From: Rhodococcus qingshengii
GTDB lineage: Bacteria; Actinomycetota; Actinomycetes; Mycobacteriales; Mycobacteriaceae
NCBI RefSeq assembly: GCF_021025955.1
Contig: NZ_JAJNCL010000001.1
Location: 1-64,000 of the forward strand
Reading direction: 5' to 3'
DNA length: 64,000 nt
The notes under the pieces: model-generated
The model's input: only the letters and a program-made list of their open reading frames with translations
Databases searched by the model: none
Told to the model about the DNA's origin: nothing
Shown: positions 25,318 to 34,503 of the stretch, piece after piece
How positions within the stretch are numbered: the first letter of the stretch is position 1
Layout of the letters: each line of letters opens with the position of its first letter
Program-made: the position numbers and the translations under genes

Positions 25318-25962
25318 ATGAGCGAACAAACCGCAGATGGCACGGAGATCGTCACAGACGGTGAGAACCGGGGCGGATTTCCGCGGTTCCGGCACACTCC
25401 CGCAGGTCCGGACTTCGGCCGTTTCGTCGAAGCGATGCGCAGGTTGCAGGACCTTGCGGTCTCGACCAACGTGCCCGACGACGTACTCGCAGACATCGCT
25501 ACGCAGGCCGAGGAACTTGCCGATCGGTTGACGCCGTACGAGGTCCCGGAAGGCAAGTCGCCCGCGGGTTCCAACATTCAACTGCCCGGTCGCGGCAGCC
25601 TCCTCATGCTCCCGTGGATGGTCGAGAAGTTCGACACCGAAGGAGTCCGCAGTACCGGTGTCTTCCGCCGCTACCACCTGGGCGGCAACGGCGTCGCTCA
25701 CGGAGGTGTCCTGCCCCTGCTTTTCGACGACGTCTTCGGGATGACGGTCCACGCGGGTGGCCGTCCGATCTCCCGCACCGGCTACCTCCACATCAACTAC
25801 CGCGCCATCACTCCGCTCAACACACAACTGGTGATCGAGGGGAAGGTGGATCGGGTCGAGGGTCGCAAGACTTTTGTCAGCGCGCGCCTGACGGACCTCG
25901 ACGGCAAGCTCCTCGCCGACGGTGAGGCGCTCATGATCGAACTGCTTCCAGGACAGCCCTGA
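25318..25962 (+). CDS. PaaI-type hotdog thioesterase, candidate DHNA-CoA thioesterase (MenI)
   Basis: A 214-residue hotdog-fold acyl-CoA thioesterase. The catalytic loop and helix are AHGGVLPLLFDDVFGM, with the HGG turn and an acidic residue on the helix as in PaaI-type enzymes, followed by the GYLHINYRAITPL strand. An N-terminal ~90 residues precede the domain. It ends one base before menC and is divergent from menB. Menaquinone synthesis needs hydrolysis of DHNA-CoA before MenA, so this is the positional candidate for MenI. Family assignment is firm; the substrate is inferred. Confidence 0.82.
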   Translation: MSEQTADGTEIVTDGENRGGFPRFRHTPAGPDFGRFVEAMRRLQDLAVSTNVPDDVLADIATQAEELADRLTPYEVPEGKSPAGSNIQLPGRGSLLMLPWMVEKFDTEGVRSTGVFRRYHLGGNGVAHGGVLPLLFDDVFGMTVHAGGRPISRTGYLHINYRAITPLNTQLVIEGKVDRVEGRKTFVSARLTDLDGKLLADGEALMIELLPGQP

Positions 25963-25963
25963 C

Positions 25964-26959
25964 ATGTTCCCCTCGTTCGACGATCTGATCGCGGACGCCG
26001 CGGTGCTCGCGCTGCCGATGCGAGTTCGCTTTCGCGGCATCACGACTCGTGAGGCCTTGCTCGTTCGTGGCCCGGCCGGGTGGGGAGAATTCGCCCCGTT
26101 CGTCGAGTACGACGACGAAGAGGCGTCGCAGTGGCTGCTCGCGGGTATCGAAGCGGCGTGGCTGGGTCCGCCGCCGGCGCTTCGTGATGCAGTTCCCGTC
26201 AACGCGACAGTGCCGGCGATCGACGCGTTTGCCGTTCCGGAATTGCTGGAGCGCTTCCCCGGGGCCCGGACCGCCAAGGTCAAGGTCGCAGAGAAGGGGC
26301 AGTCTCTGGCGCAGGACGTCGCGCGGGTGAACGAGGTGCGTCGGCACATCCCGAACGTACGCGTCGACGCCAACGGCGGTTGGGGTGTGGACGAGGCGAT
26401 CACGGCTTTGCGTGCGATCACCGAAGACGGTGAACTCGAATACGCCGAGCAGCCGTGTGCAAGCGTCGAGGAGCTGGTCAGGGTCCGCGCGGCGGGGACC
26501 GGTGTGCGGATCGCTGCCGACGAGAGCATTCGCCGTGCCGAGGATCCCCTGCGCGTCGTACGAGCCGGGGGAGCGGACGTAGCCGTCGTGAAGGTGCCGC
26601 CGCTGGGCGGAATGCGTGCTGTGGTGGCGCTGTCGGCGCAGCTGGCGGACTACGGGGTGCCGGTGGTGGTCTCGAGTGCGCTGGACACGGCTGTGGGGAT
26701 GTCAGCGGGGCTGGCGGCCGCGGCAGCCTTGCCTTCGCTTCCGTTTGCCTGCGGCCTCGGCACCGGCGGCCTGTTCGTCCGGGATGTCGCGGTTACCGGG
26801 GCAGCTGTCGACGGTGCTTTGTCGGTGGGTGCCGTCGAGCCTGATCCGGTTCTGCTCGAGACGCTGGCCGCGTCCGCGGACCGACGCGACTGGTGGCTGG
26901 AGCGGGCTCGGCGCTGCCATCGGATACTCGGCAGTAGGGACCAGCCGAATTTCGTATAG
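25964..26959 (+). CDS. menC: o-Succinylbenzoate synthase MenC
   Basis: Enolase-superfamily dehydratase that converts SHCHC to o-succinylbenzoate. The 331-residue protein shows the acid/base lysine motif KVKV (catalytic K107), metal ligands D135 (VDANGGW), E162 (AEQP) and D186 (AADES), and the second catalytic lysine K210 in VVKVPPLGG. All catalytic residues are in place. It starts one base after the thioesterase stop, so the two are cotranscribed. Equivalent to Rv0553. Confidence 0.96.
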   Translation: MFPSFDDLIADAAVLALPMRVRFRGITTREALLVRGPAGWGEFAPFVEYDDEEASQWLLAGIEAAWLGPPPALRDAVPVNATVPAIDAFAVPELLERFPGARTAKVKVAEKGQSLAQDVARVNEVRRHIPNVRVDANGGWGVDEAITALRAITEDGELEYAEQPCASVEELVRVRAAGTGVRIAADESIRRAEDPLRVVRAGGADVAVVKVPPLGGMRAVVALSAQLADYGVPVVVSSALDTAVGMSAGLAAAAALPSLPFACGLGTGGLFVRDVAVTGAAVDGALSVGAVEPDPVLLETLAASADRRDWWLERARRCHRILGSRDQPNFV

Positions 26960-27007
26960 TCTCGGGCGCGACCTGATGAACATCAGTGAAGAATGAAGGG
27001 ATCGAAA

Positions 27008-27454
27008 GTGGTTGCAGCTCTGAACGAAACCCTGCTCGAGGAATCACGGGTTCCCGCGGTCGTCGCGGACGTGCAGACCTTGATCGACGCAGAGGTTTCG
27101 GATAAGTCGGGGGCCTCAGGGCTGGCTCTCAAGGGTGGCTACGGCGCGGTCAAGAAGGTGAGCCCGTCCATCGTGCCGGACGCCGTCACCGCGCTTCTGC
27201 CGGCTTTCGTGTCAAAGCTCGAGCCGTACTGGCAGGACTTCTCGGCTTCCGGCGAAGGTAGCTTCGCCGATTTCATCAGCGCCCGCGGTGACGCGGTTGC
27301 CGATTCCCTCCTCGAGGTGACGGACGAGCGTATCGACGGCAGCGACAAGGCCGTCGTCAAGTCGATGTACTCGAAGCTGCGCGGTTCGGCCAAGAAGCAT
27401 GTGACTGCAGCTCTGCCCCGTCTGGGCGAGCTGATCCAGAAGCACGCTGCCTAA
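27008..27454 (+). CDS. Conserved actinobacterial protein (DUF6918-like)
   Basis: A 148-residue soluble, helical protein: ETLLEESRVPAVVADVQTLIDAEVSDKSG near the N-terminus, a PDAVTALLPAFVSKLEPYWQDF middle, and a helical C-terminus ending LPRLGELIQKHAA. It resembles a small actinobacterial family of unknown function (I believe DUF6918, from memory). GTG 27008 is preferred over ATG 26993 since AAGGG lies 7 bases before it. It has its own spacer after menC and a very strong terminator behind it. Confidence 0.72.
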   Translation: MVAALNETLLEESRVPAVVADVQTLIDAEVSDKSGASGLALKGGYGAVKKVSPSIVPDAVTALLPAFVSKLEPYWQDFSASGEGSFADFISARGDAVADSLLEVTDERIDGSDKAVVKSMYSKLRGSAKKHVTAALPRLGELIQKHAA

Positions 27455-27467
27455 GCGAACATAAAAC

Positions 27468-27510
27468 AACGAGCGGCCCGGGAGAATCTCCCGGGCCGCT
27501 CGTTGCTTTT
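27468..27510. terminator. Strong terminator between convergent genes
   Basis: Perfect 17-bp stem (27468-27484 with 27488-27504), three-base loop, then GCTTTT. It ends the DUF6918-like gene and can also serve the convergent siderophore-interacting protein gene. Confidence 0.9.
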
Positions 27511-27520
27511 GATGTGTCCG

Positions 27521-28348
27521 TCAGTGAGCCGAATGGCCGTGGCGCCAGAAGCCGGTGAAGGTGATGTCGGTTTTGGCGAACTTCCGGTCGTTCACGAGGT
27601 GCCGACGCAGCCCTGTGGTAAGCGCCTGTTCGCCGGCGACAAACGTGTACGACGGCCCCTCTGGCAGTTTGGCATAGCGGACGGTCTCGAGGGTCAGAAC
27701 ACCCGGTGTCGTGTGTTCTTCCTCGCGAACCAGCCAATGAACATTGACGTTCGCCAGCTCCGGAATGTCTTGCTTGTCTTCGATGTTCGGAATCTCGACG
27801 AAGACCTCGGCACGCAGATCTGCGGGCGCGGTTTCCAGAATGCCGATGATCGCGGGAAGCGCACTCTCGTCGCCGACGAGCAGTTGCCACGTGGCCTCGG
27901 GAGTGGGGTTGTAGATGCACCCCTCGTCCAGGAGGGCGACCGTGTCGCCGGCCGACGCGGCGTCCGCCCACGCGGATGCCGGGCCGATGTCCCCGTGGTA
28001 AGCGAAGTCGATGTCGATTTCCGTGGTCTCGCCGAAGAGGCCTGATCCGGCCGCGCGGTAGGCGCGAATCGTGTAGTTGCGCACGACAGGTCGCGTGTCC
28101 TTGGACATCAACAGATACTGCGCGTACCAGAGATTGCTTGCCGCGCTCGGCAACCGGAGTTCACTCTGACCGAGTTGCGGGATGAACATGCGGAACCACT
28201 GATCGGCACCCATCGGTGCGATGGTGGACAGTTCCTCGCCCGCAATGGTCACTCGGATGAAGCTGGGGCTGATTCGCTTGTTCGCCACGACCTGCGCCGA
28301 CACGATGCTGCGTGAGGCCGGTTTCACGAACTTGGCGCGCTTGGCCAT
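27521..28348 (-). CDS. Siderophore-interacting protein (ViuB-like ferric-siderophore reductase)
   Basis: A 275-residue flavin-dependent reductase of the ViuB/SIP family that releases iron from ferric siderophores using NAD(P)H. The FAD-binding motif is RNYTIR (90-95), followed by the IDIDFAYHGDIGPASAWA segment and the NAD(P)-binding QLLVGDESALPAI region. The C-terminal FVAGEQALTTGLRRHL and TDITFTGFWRHG are diagnostic. An IdeR/DtxR box lies 39-57 bases upstream of the start, so repression by iron is expected. Confidence 0.93.
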   Translation of the reverse strand: MAKRAKFVKPASRSIVSAQVVANKRISPSFIRVTIAGEELSTIAPMGADQWFRMFIPQLGQSELRLPSAASNLWYAQYLLMSKDTRPVVRNYTIRAYRAAGSGLFGETTEIDIDFAYHGDIGPASAWADAASAGDTVALLDEGCIYNPTPEATWQLLVGDESALPAIIGILETAPADLRAEVFVEIPNIEDKQDIPELANVNVHWLVREEEHTTPGVLTLETVRYAKLPEGPSYTFVAGEQALTTGLRRHLVNDRKFAKTDITFTGFWRHGHSAH

Positions 28349-28386
28349 GACTGGTTGCTCCCTGATTATCTGTTACTCGTACCTAA

Positions 28387-28405
28387 TCAGGTAACCCTAA
28401 CCTGA
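28387..28405 (-). promoter_or_regulatory. IdeR/DtxR iron box
   Basis: 19-bp interrupted palindrome TCAGGTTAGGGTTACCTGA on the minus strand, 15 of 19 positions matching the actinobacterial iron box TTAGGTTAGSCTAACCTAA as I recall it. It lies just upstream of the siderophore-interacting protein and just past the flavin reductase stop. Confidence 0.8.
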
Positions 28406-28406
28406 T

Positions 28407-29009
28407 TTAGTGTCGCTGTGGAGTGGTGGGTCTGTCCTTTTCGACGACTTCGGGCGGAAGGCCCCACTGTGCTCGGCCCAGTCGACTCATCGGCGCGATA
28501 GCCGCGAAGTCCGGTAGGCCGTCGTCGGCCACGGCTTCGGGACGAACAGCGACCGCGACCACATTTCCCATCACGACAAACGAATTGCCGACCTCGATGA
28601 CCTGGTGGAGCGTGCATTCGATGGCGATCGGGGAGTCGGCGACCCGGACGGGGCGAACCCGCTCACTCGGCTCACTCGCGATACCGAGCTCGAGAAATTC
28701 GTCGGCATCGGCGTCGTAGAAAGCCGAACTGGCGTTCACGACGTCCGCGAGAGGAGCCGTCGCGAGATTGACGACGAATTCGCCGGTCGCTTCGATGTTG
28801 CGCAGACTGTCCTTGCGCCCGACCGACGTGAACTGCACGATCGGCGGCGCCGAACTGGCCACGGTGAAGAAGCTGTACGGAGCCAGATTGCCTACGCCGT
28901 CGGCCGACACCGTGGACACCCACGCAATCGGCCGGGGGACCACCGAAGCGGTGAGTAACTGGTAGAACCGGCGGGGTTCGAGCTCAGCTGGATCGAAGAG
29001 TGTGCGCAC
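28407..29009 (-). CDS. Flavin reductase-family (FMN-binding split barrel) protein
   Basis: About 200 residues of a flavin reductase-like domain: FYQLLTASVVPRPIAWVSTVSADGVGNLAPYSFFTVASSAPPIV is the standard FMN-binding N-terminus, followed by KDSLRNIEATGEFVVNLA. The GTG 29009 start fits the family length; GTG 29015 is also possible. The frame stays open antisense through menD, but that part is not protein-like. It sits upstream of the siderophore reductase but separated from it by the iron box. Substrate unknown; a partner monooxygenase is not nearby. Confidence 0.83.
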   Translation of the reverse strand: MRTLFDPAELEPRRFYQLLTASVVPRPIAWVSTVSADGVGNLAPYSFFTVASSAPPIVQFTSVGRKDSLRNIEATGEFVVNLATAPLADVVNASSAFYDADADEFLELGIASEPSERVRPVRVADSPIAIECTLHQVIEVGNSFVVMGNVVAVAVRPEAVADDGLPDFAAIAPMSRLGRAQWGLPPEVVEKDRPTTPQRH

Positions 29010-29077
29010 CCCCACATAATGCCGCTGTCCCCGCCCCTGGGCATGCTTGGGCCTGAACATCTGACACTCTTGAAGGC

Positions 29078-30691
29078 GTGAATCCGTCCACTGCACAAGC
29101 CACAGCCGTCGTCGACGAACTGGTTCGTGGTGGCGTGCGTGAAGTCGTGCTGTGTCCAGGCTCTCGCAACGCGCCCCTCGCATTTGCCCTACAGGCTGCC
29201 GACCTCGACGGCCGGTTGCGTTTGCACATGCGGATCGACGAGCGGACCGCAGGCTTTTTGGCACTCGGACTGGCAATCGCCGGGAAACGACCGGTCCCCA
29301 TTGTGATGACCTCCGGGACCGCCGTCGCCAACCTCGGACCCGCTGTCCTCGAGGCCAACTACGCGCGAGTGCCGCTCGTCGTCCTGAGCGCGAACCGGCC
29401 GTACGAGATGCTCGGCACCGGCGCCAACCAGACCGTCGAGCAGCTCGGGCTCTTCGGCAGTCAGGTTCGCGCAACCATCAGCCTGGGCCTGGCCGAAGAC
29501 GATTCGACGCAGAACAGCCAGTGGCGCTCGGCAGTCTGCCGTGTCCTCGCCGCTGCCCGCGGAACCCGATCCGGAAACGCGGGCCCCGTGCATTTCGACA
29601 TCCCGCTCCGTGAGCCGCTGGTGCCGGACGTGCACGTCCAGGGGCCGGTTCCGGAGGGCCGTCCCGGCGGTGCGGCCTGGACCACCACGCAGAACGCGAC
29701 GCTCGACGTTCCGGTCGATCTGGACCTCACCGCGGACACGGTGGTCATCTCCGGACACGGCAGTGCACTTCGACCCGAGCTGGCCGGCTTGCCGACGGTG
29801 GCCGAGCCGACGGCTCCGATGCACGGGATCGCGCTGCATCCACTCGCTCTCTCGCAACTCAATCCCAAGCAGGCGATCATCACCGGCCGCCCGACGCTGC
29901 ATCGCCAGGTCTCGAAGGTGTTGGCCGACCCGAGCGTCGACGTCTACGCGCTGACAACCGGGCCGCGCTGGCCTGACGTGTCCGGCAACGTACTCGCCAC
30001 CGGTACGAGGGCAGTGATCACCGGAACGCCCGATCCCGCGTGGATCGCTCGGTGCGCCGCGCTGACCGAACACGCCGAAACTGCCGTGCGTAAGCAACTC
30101 GACGCCCACCCCAAGGCCACCGGCCTGCACGTCGCAGCGGCCGTGATGGATGCGTTGGTGGACGGTGACCAGCTTCTGCTCGGCGCCTCCAACCCCGTTC
30201 GCGACGCGGCCCTCGTGAGCTACTCCAAGCCCGCCGTGCGGGTGCTGTCCAACCGCGGCGTCGCAGGTATCGACGGCACCGTCTCGGCGGCGGTCGGTGC
30301 CGCACTGGCGTACGAGGGTGGCCGGACCGTCGCCCTCATGGGCGACCTGACATTCCTGCACGACGCTTCCGGACTGCTGATCGGGACCGGTGAGCCGAGG
30401 CCGAGCGACCTCACCATCGTCGTCGCCAACGACGACGGCGGCGGCATTTTCGAGCTCCTCGAACAAGGCGACCCGCAGTACGCCGGAGTCTTCGAGCGAG
30501 TGTTCGGAACACCGCACGGCATGGACCTCGCTGCGCTCTGTGCGGCGTACCGCGTGCCACACGCAGCCGTCACCGTCGACGCCCTGGCCACGACGCTGGC
30601 GCAACCTGCCAACGGGATCCGTGTTCTCGAGGTCGCGACAGATCGCAGTGGGCTGCGCGAACTCCACGCTTCCGTGCGGGCACAGCTGTGA
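29078..30691 (+). CDS. menD: SEPHCHC synthase MenD
   Basis: ThDP-dependent enzyme that joins isochorismate and 2-oxoglutarate in menaquinone synthesis. The 537-residue protein has the N-terminal [15 protein letters not shown] and [16 protein letters not shown] (with the catalytic glutamate region), [14 protein letters not shown], and the C-terminal ThDP/Mg motif GDLTFLHD followed by [16 protein letters not shown]. All canonical blocks are present. The next gene overlaps in GTGA. Equivalent to Rv0555. Confidence 0.97.
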   Translation: MNPSTAQATAVVDELVRGGVREVVLCPGSRNAPLAFALQAADLDGRLRLHMRIDERTAGFLALGLAIAGKRPVPIVMTSGTAVANLGPAVLEANYARVPLVVLSANRPYEMLGTGANQTVEQLGLFGSQVRATISLGLAEDDSTQNSQWRSAVCRVLAAARGTRSGNAGPVHFDIPLREPLVPDVHVQGPVPEGRPGGAAWTTTQNATLDVPVDLDLTADTVVISGHGSALRPELAGLPTVAEPTAPMHGIALHPLALSQLNPKQAIITGRPTLHRQVSKVLADPSVDVYALTTGPRWPDVSGNVLATGTRAVITGTPDPAWIARCAALTEHAETAVRKQLDAHPKATGLHVAAAVMDALVDGDQLLLGASNPVRDAALVSYSKPAVRVLSNRGVAGIDGTVSAAVGAALAYEGGRTVALMGDLTFLHDASGLLIGTGEPRPSDLTIVVANDDGGGIFELLEQGDPQYAGVFERVFGTPHGMDLAALCAAYRVPHAAVTVDALATTLAQPANGIRVLEVATDRSGLRELHASVRAQL

Positions 30692-31131
30692 CACAAACAG
30701 TTCTGCGTCGCTTCCGCATCGGCGTGCTGGTGGTTGCCGTCGGCATTTCGGTGCTCGCGGTCATCCTCGTTCTCGGTGCCTGGCGCAACGATCGGACCAT
30801 CGAATCGAACATGGGGACCGCAACCGCCGAGGTGCTCTCGGCGGGCTCGCTTCGGTCGGCGATCAGCTTCGTGACACCGGACGGCGCAAATCACAACCCT
30901 GAACTCGGCGTGCTCTACCCCACCAATCTGACTGTGGGACAACGCATCGAGGTGGAGTACTACAAGACGGAGCCCGACCTGGTCAGGGTAGCCGGACGCA
31001 ATGCTACCGTGGCGCTGATCCCGGCCGGATCCGTGATCGTCGTGACGTGGCTTCTGGCTGGACCGTCGATCTGGTACCTGCGCAAGCGGGAAGCGGGGGC
31101 TCCGCGATCGGCGCCGGTCGCCTCGAGTTAG
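30688..31131 (+). CDS. DUF3592-like membrane protein (Rv0556-like)
   Basis: A 147-residue protein with two membrane helices (about 10-30 and 109-128) flanking an extracytoplasmic beta-rich region ([59 protein letters not shown]), the layout of DUF3592. Its GTG overlaps the menD stop. M. tuberculosis Rv0556 sits at the same place. Function unknown. Confidence 0.83.
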   Translation: MTQTVLRRFRIGVLVVAVGISVLAVILVLGAWRNDRTIESNMGTATAEVLSAGSLRSAISFVTPDGANHNPELGVLYPTNLTVGQRIEVEYYKTEPDLVRVAGRNATVALIPAGSVIVVTWLLAGPSIWYLRKREAGAPRSAPVASS

Positions 31132-31199
31132 TTCGCGCTTCGCCCGAACTTCACACGAACATGACGTGGACTTTTCCTGGCCCTGTCACCGTTCTCGGT

Positions 31200-32345
31200 G
31201 TGAGAGTAGCCATCGTTGCGGAGTCATTCCTGCCCAACATGAACGGCGTCACCAACTCGGTACTACGCGTGCTCGAACACCTCGATCGCACTGGCCACGA
31301 CGCCATGGTCATTGCGCCGGACACTGTCGGATCCGATACCTCTGCCGCCACCGAACACGAAGGTGTTCAGGTGGTTCGGGTGCCCGCCGTCATGGTGCCC
31401 AAAGTCAGTTCACTTCCCGTCGGCCTGCCACAACCACGTCTGACCACGGCCGTGCGGACCTTCGCGCCCGACGTCGTGCATCTGGCGTCACCGTTCCTGC
31501 TCGGCGCCGGGGGAGTGGCCGTCGCCAAGCGGCTCGGGATCCCGACCGTCGCGGTCTACCAGACCGACGTCGCCGGATTTGCCGAAAGCTACGGTCTCGG
31601 CGTCACCAGCCGCGCCGCGTGGGCGTGGACCCGTCGAATCCACAAGAGCTGCAACAGGACCCTTGCGCCCTCCACGTCGGCAGTCGACGCCCTCGAAGAG
31701 CACGGCATTCCGCGCGTGCACCGATGGGCCCGCGGAGTCGACGCACAACGATTCGCGCCTTCGCGTCGTAGCTCGGCGTTGCGGCAGTCCTGGATCGGCG
31801 ACAGCGATCGGCTGGTGGTCGGCTTCGTCGGTCGCCTCGCGCCCGAAAAGCACGTCGAGCGACTGGCCGTGCTGGCGGCCGACCCCAGCGTGCAGATCGT
31901 GATCGTCGGAGACGGCCCGGATCGCGGGAACCTACAACGACTGATGCCGGACGCGATCTTCACCGGACAACTCGGCGGTACCGCGCTTGCTGACGCGTAC
32001 GCCAGCCTGGACGTGTTCGTTCACCCCGGCGAGCACGAGACCTTCTGCCAGGCGGTTCAGGAAGCCCTCGCGAGCGGTGTGCCCGTCGTCGGACCGGACG
32101 CCGGTGGCCCCCGTGATCTGATTTCGCATTGCCGCAACGGCTACCTCCTGCCGACGGACAGGTTCACCGAACTCCTGCCAAGCGCCGTCGACGCACTTCG
32201 CCAGCGTGATCTGCGAGTGCAGTTCGGCTCCGCAGCGAGGCGCTCGGTGCTGCACCGGACCTGGCCGGCAATCTGCGAAGAGTTGCTCCGTCACTACGAG
32301 GACGTGCAGGGCCTCGGGCGGCGAACGGGTGCCAGAGCAGCCTGA
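31200..32345 (+). CDS. mgtA: GDP-mannose-dependent mannosyltransferase MgtA (Rv0557-like)
   Basis: GT4-family retaining glycosyltransferase of about 381 residues, GT-B fold. N-terminal domain begins [19 protein letters not shown]; the C-terminal domain has [17 protein letters not shown] and the [16 protein letters not shown] motif (EX7E) binding the sugar nucleotide. The M. tuberculosis orthologue Rv0557 mannosylates a glucuronosyl- or phosphoinositol-type glycolipid, feeding lipomannan-like molecules. GTG 31200 matches the homologue's N-terminus; an upstream ATG (31161) is possible. Confidence 0.9.
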   Translation: MRVAIVAESFLPNMNGVTNSVLRVLEHLDRTGHDAMVIAPDTVGSDTSAATEHEGVQVVRVPAVMVPKVSSLPVGLPQPRLTTAVRTFAPDVVHLASPFLLGAGGVAVAKRLGIPTVAVYQTDVAGFAESYGLGVTSRAAWAWTRRIHKSCNRTLAPSTSAVDALEEHGIPRVHRWARGVDAQRFAPSRRSSALRQSWIGDSDRLVVGFVGRLAPEKHVERLAVLAADPSVQIVIVGDGPDRGNLQRLMPDAIFTGQLGGTALADAYASLDVFVHPGEHETFCQAVQEALASGVPVVGPDAGGPRDLISHCRNGYLLPTDRFTELLPSAVDALRQRDLRVQFGSAARRSVLHRTWPAICEELLRHYEDVQGLGRRTGARAA

Positions 32346-32382
32346 ACGCCCTCGCTGCCCGAGGGTTGGTAGCGTTTCGGGT

Positions 32383-33081
32383 GTGGCCACTACACACGGA
32401 ACCCGAGCAACTCTCGAGAAGCAACCGCACGAAGTCGCGTCGATGTTCGACGACGTCGCGGAGCGATACGACCTCACCAACACCGTGCTGTCCTTCGGCC
32501 AGGACAAGGGTTGGCGCAAGGCCACCCGCGAAGCCCTCGACCTGAAGCCGGGCGAAAAGGTGCTCGACCTCGCCGCCGGAACCGGAGTCTCGACCGTCGA
32601 GCTGGGGCGCTCCGGCGCCTGGTGCGTCGCCACCGACTTCTCCAAGGGAATGCTCAAGGCCGGAATCTCACGCAAAGTTCCGATGGTCGCAGGTGACGCG
32701 ATGTACCTGCCCTATGCCGACAACGTGTTCGATGCCGCGACGATTTCCTTCGGCCTGCGCAACGTCTCCGACTTCGAAGCCGGACTGCGCGAGATCGCCC
32801 GGGTAACCAAGCCTGGCGGACGCCTCGTCGTCAGCGAGTTCTCGACGCCAGTCTTCGGGCCGTTCCGCACGGTCTACATGGAGTACCTCATGAAGGCGCT
32901 CCCGCAGGTCGCACGCACCGTCAGCAGCAACCCCGACGCCTACGTCTACCTCGCCGAATCGATCCGCGCCTGGCCGACCCAGGAAGAGTTGGCCCGCAAG
33001 ATCGAGGCTGCCGGGTGGAAGAACGTCAAGTGGCGCAACCTCACCGGCGGCATCGTGGCGCTGCATTACGCCACTGCCTGA
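32383..33081 (+). CDS. menG: Demethylmenaquinone methyltransferase MenG (UbiE)
   Basis: SAM-dependent methyltransferase for the last methylation step to menaquinone. The 232-residue protein has UbiE signature 1 ([17 protein letters not shown]), the SAM-binding motif [40 protein letters not shown], and signature 2 ([17 protein letters not shown]). GTG 32383 gives the family length; the longer frame upstream is inside mgtA. Equivalent to Rv0558. Confidence 0.96.
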   Translation: MATTHGTRATLEKQPHEVASMFDDVAERYDLTNTVLSFGQDKGWRKATREALDLKPGEKVLDLAAGTGVSTVELGRSGAWCVATDFSKGMLKAGISRKVPMVAGDAMYLPYADNVFDAATISFGLRNVSDFEAGLREIARVTKPGGRLVVSEFSTPVFGPFRTVYMEYLMKALPQVARTVSSNPDAYVYLAESIRAWPTQEELARKIEAAGWKNVKWRNLTGGIVALHYATA

Positions 33082-33084
33082 ACT

Positions 33085-33130
33085 GCTGTGCGCCTTTATT
33101 AACCCCCGGCGGTTAACAAAGGCGCACAGC
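33085..33130. terminator. Bidirectional terminator (CTGTGCGCCTTT family) after menG
   Basis: 13-bp outer stem (33085-33097 with 33118-33130) and a 6-bp inner stem TTAACC/GGTTAA, with T-rich and A-rich stem ends that act as T-runs on either strand. Lies between convergent menG and menJ. The 12-base core recurs at 36583-36626. Confidence 0.85.
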
Positions 33131-33136
33131 ACTTGC

Positions 33137-34405
33137 TCAACCGAACAGCGGTCGCGAGTCGATCTTTCTCGACGCGGCTCCTGACGCGCGCCATGCCTTC
33201 GCCGTCAGATCGGCGTCGGCATCGGTGACGAGGTTTCCCATAACCCGGACGGCAACCGTCATCAGTGCTCGTGAACGCATCGCAATCGGACCTGACGCGG
33301 GCAGGAACTGCGGAACAGTCAGCAGGCCTGCGAGCCGGCGCGCGACCGAGAACGCCTGACCGTAATGCTCCCGAAGCACGGTCGGCCACAGCTGCGTCAG
33401 GTCGTCGGCGCCGAGCTGTTCGACCACCAAACGTCCGCCTTCGAGGCCGTAGTCGATGCCCTCACCGTTGAGCGGGTTCACGCACGCTGCGGCGTCTCCG
33501 ATCGCGGCCCAGTTGCGTCCGGCGATGTTGGAGACGGCGCCGCCCATCGGCAGCAAAGCCGAAGCTACGGAATGTATTTCGCTGCTCCACTGCCACTCGG
33601 TTCGGCGCTGATCGGTGTACAAGTCGAGCAGGGGACGCAGGGCGCCCGGCGCCGGACGCTTGGACGTCGCCAGTGTCCCGACGCCGATGTTCACCTCGCC
33701 GGTGCCGAGCGGGAAGATCCAGCCGTACCCCGCCTGCAACGTGCCCTCGGCGTCCCGCAGTTCCAGATGCGAGGTGATCCACGGATCGGCGCTGCGCGGC
33801 GTCGCGACATACGCGCGTGCCGCGACGCCGTACGCGGTGTCCCGGTGCCACTGACGACCCAGCTTCTTGCCGAGCGTCGAGCGAACGCCGTCGGCGATGA
33901 TCAGCGTCCGACAACGAAGGGTGCTGCGTCCCGAGGGGCCGGCGAGCACGACGGCGGCTACTCGATCACCGTCGAGTTCGACGTCGACAGCCTTGGTGCC
34001 CTCGACCATGACCGCGCCGGATTCGACGGCGCACCGGCGAATGGCGTCGTCGAGTTCGGTGCGGGGGATGGCACTGCCGATCGGCGGGAACGACGTCCCT
34101 GGCCACTCGAGTTCGAGTTCTTGTCCGAAGCCGGACAACCGCAGGCCCTTGTTCGTCGTATGTGACCGAACCCACTCGCCGAGGCCGAGGAGATCCAGTT
34201 CGGCTACGGCGCGCGGAGTGAGTCCATCACCACAAGTCTTGTCTCGCGGGAACACGGCAGCGTCCACCAGCACGACGTCTCGGCCGCTGCGGGCGGCCCA
34301 TGCAGCGGCCGAAGAACCCGCGGGACCTGCGCCGATAACCACAATGTCGGTTTCGGTCGGAAGCGAATCGACGACGGGGGACTGCTCTTCTACGGACACA
34401 CTCAC
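33137..34405 (-). CDS. menJ: Menaquinone reductase MenJ (geranylgeranyl reductase family)
   Basis: A 422-residue FAD-dependent reductase. Rossmann motif DIVVIGAGPAGSSAA at the N-terminus, FPRDKTCGDGLTPRAV (the geranylgeranyl-reductase signature), and the second FAD motif AAIGDAAACVNPLNGEGIDYGLEGG. M. tuberculosis Rv0561c (MenJ) saturates one isoprene unit of menaquinone; the genomic setting (between menG and grcC1) is the same. Start GTG 34405. The spacer to the divergent grcC1 is short. Confidence 0.92.
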   Translation of the reverse strand: MSVSVEEQSPVVDSLPTETDIVVIGAGPAGSSAAAWAARSGRDVVLVDAAVFPRDKTCGDGLTPRAVAELDLLGLGEWVRSHTTNKGLRLSGFGQELELEWPGTSFPPIGSAIPRTELDDAIRRCAVESGAVMVEGTKAVDVELDGDRVAAVVLAGPSGRSTLRCRTLIIADGVRSTLGKKLGRQWHRDTAYGVAARAYVATPRSADPWITSHLELRDAEGTLQAGYGWIFPLGTGEVNIGVGTLATSKRPAPGALRPLLDLYTDQRRTEWQWSSEIHSVASALLPMGGAVSNIAGRNWAAIGDAAACVNPLNGEGIDYGLEGGRLVVEQLGADDLTQLWPTVLREHYGQAFSVARRLAGLLTVPQFLPASGPIAMRSRALMTVAVRVMGNLVTDADADLTAKAWRASGAASRKIDSRPLFG

Positions 34406-34503
34406 ATCCTCCCAGGCTCGAGATCGCCACCGTGGCGAGGCCGTGCCGAGCGCGAACCGCTAGGTTCACTACCGTGGGAACCGAGCCGTCACTGACGACA
34501 GGA

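Noticed and set aside
29189-30694. 501-codon minus-strand frame over menD
   Set aside because: menD has every canonical motif; the antisense frame has none. The flavin reductase frame also extends into this region but its protein-like part ends at 29009.
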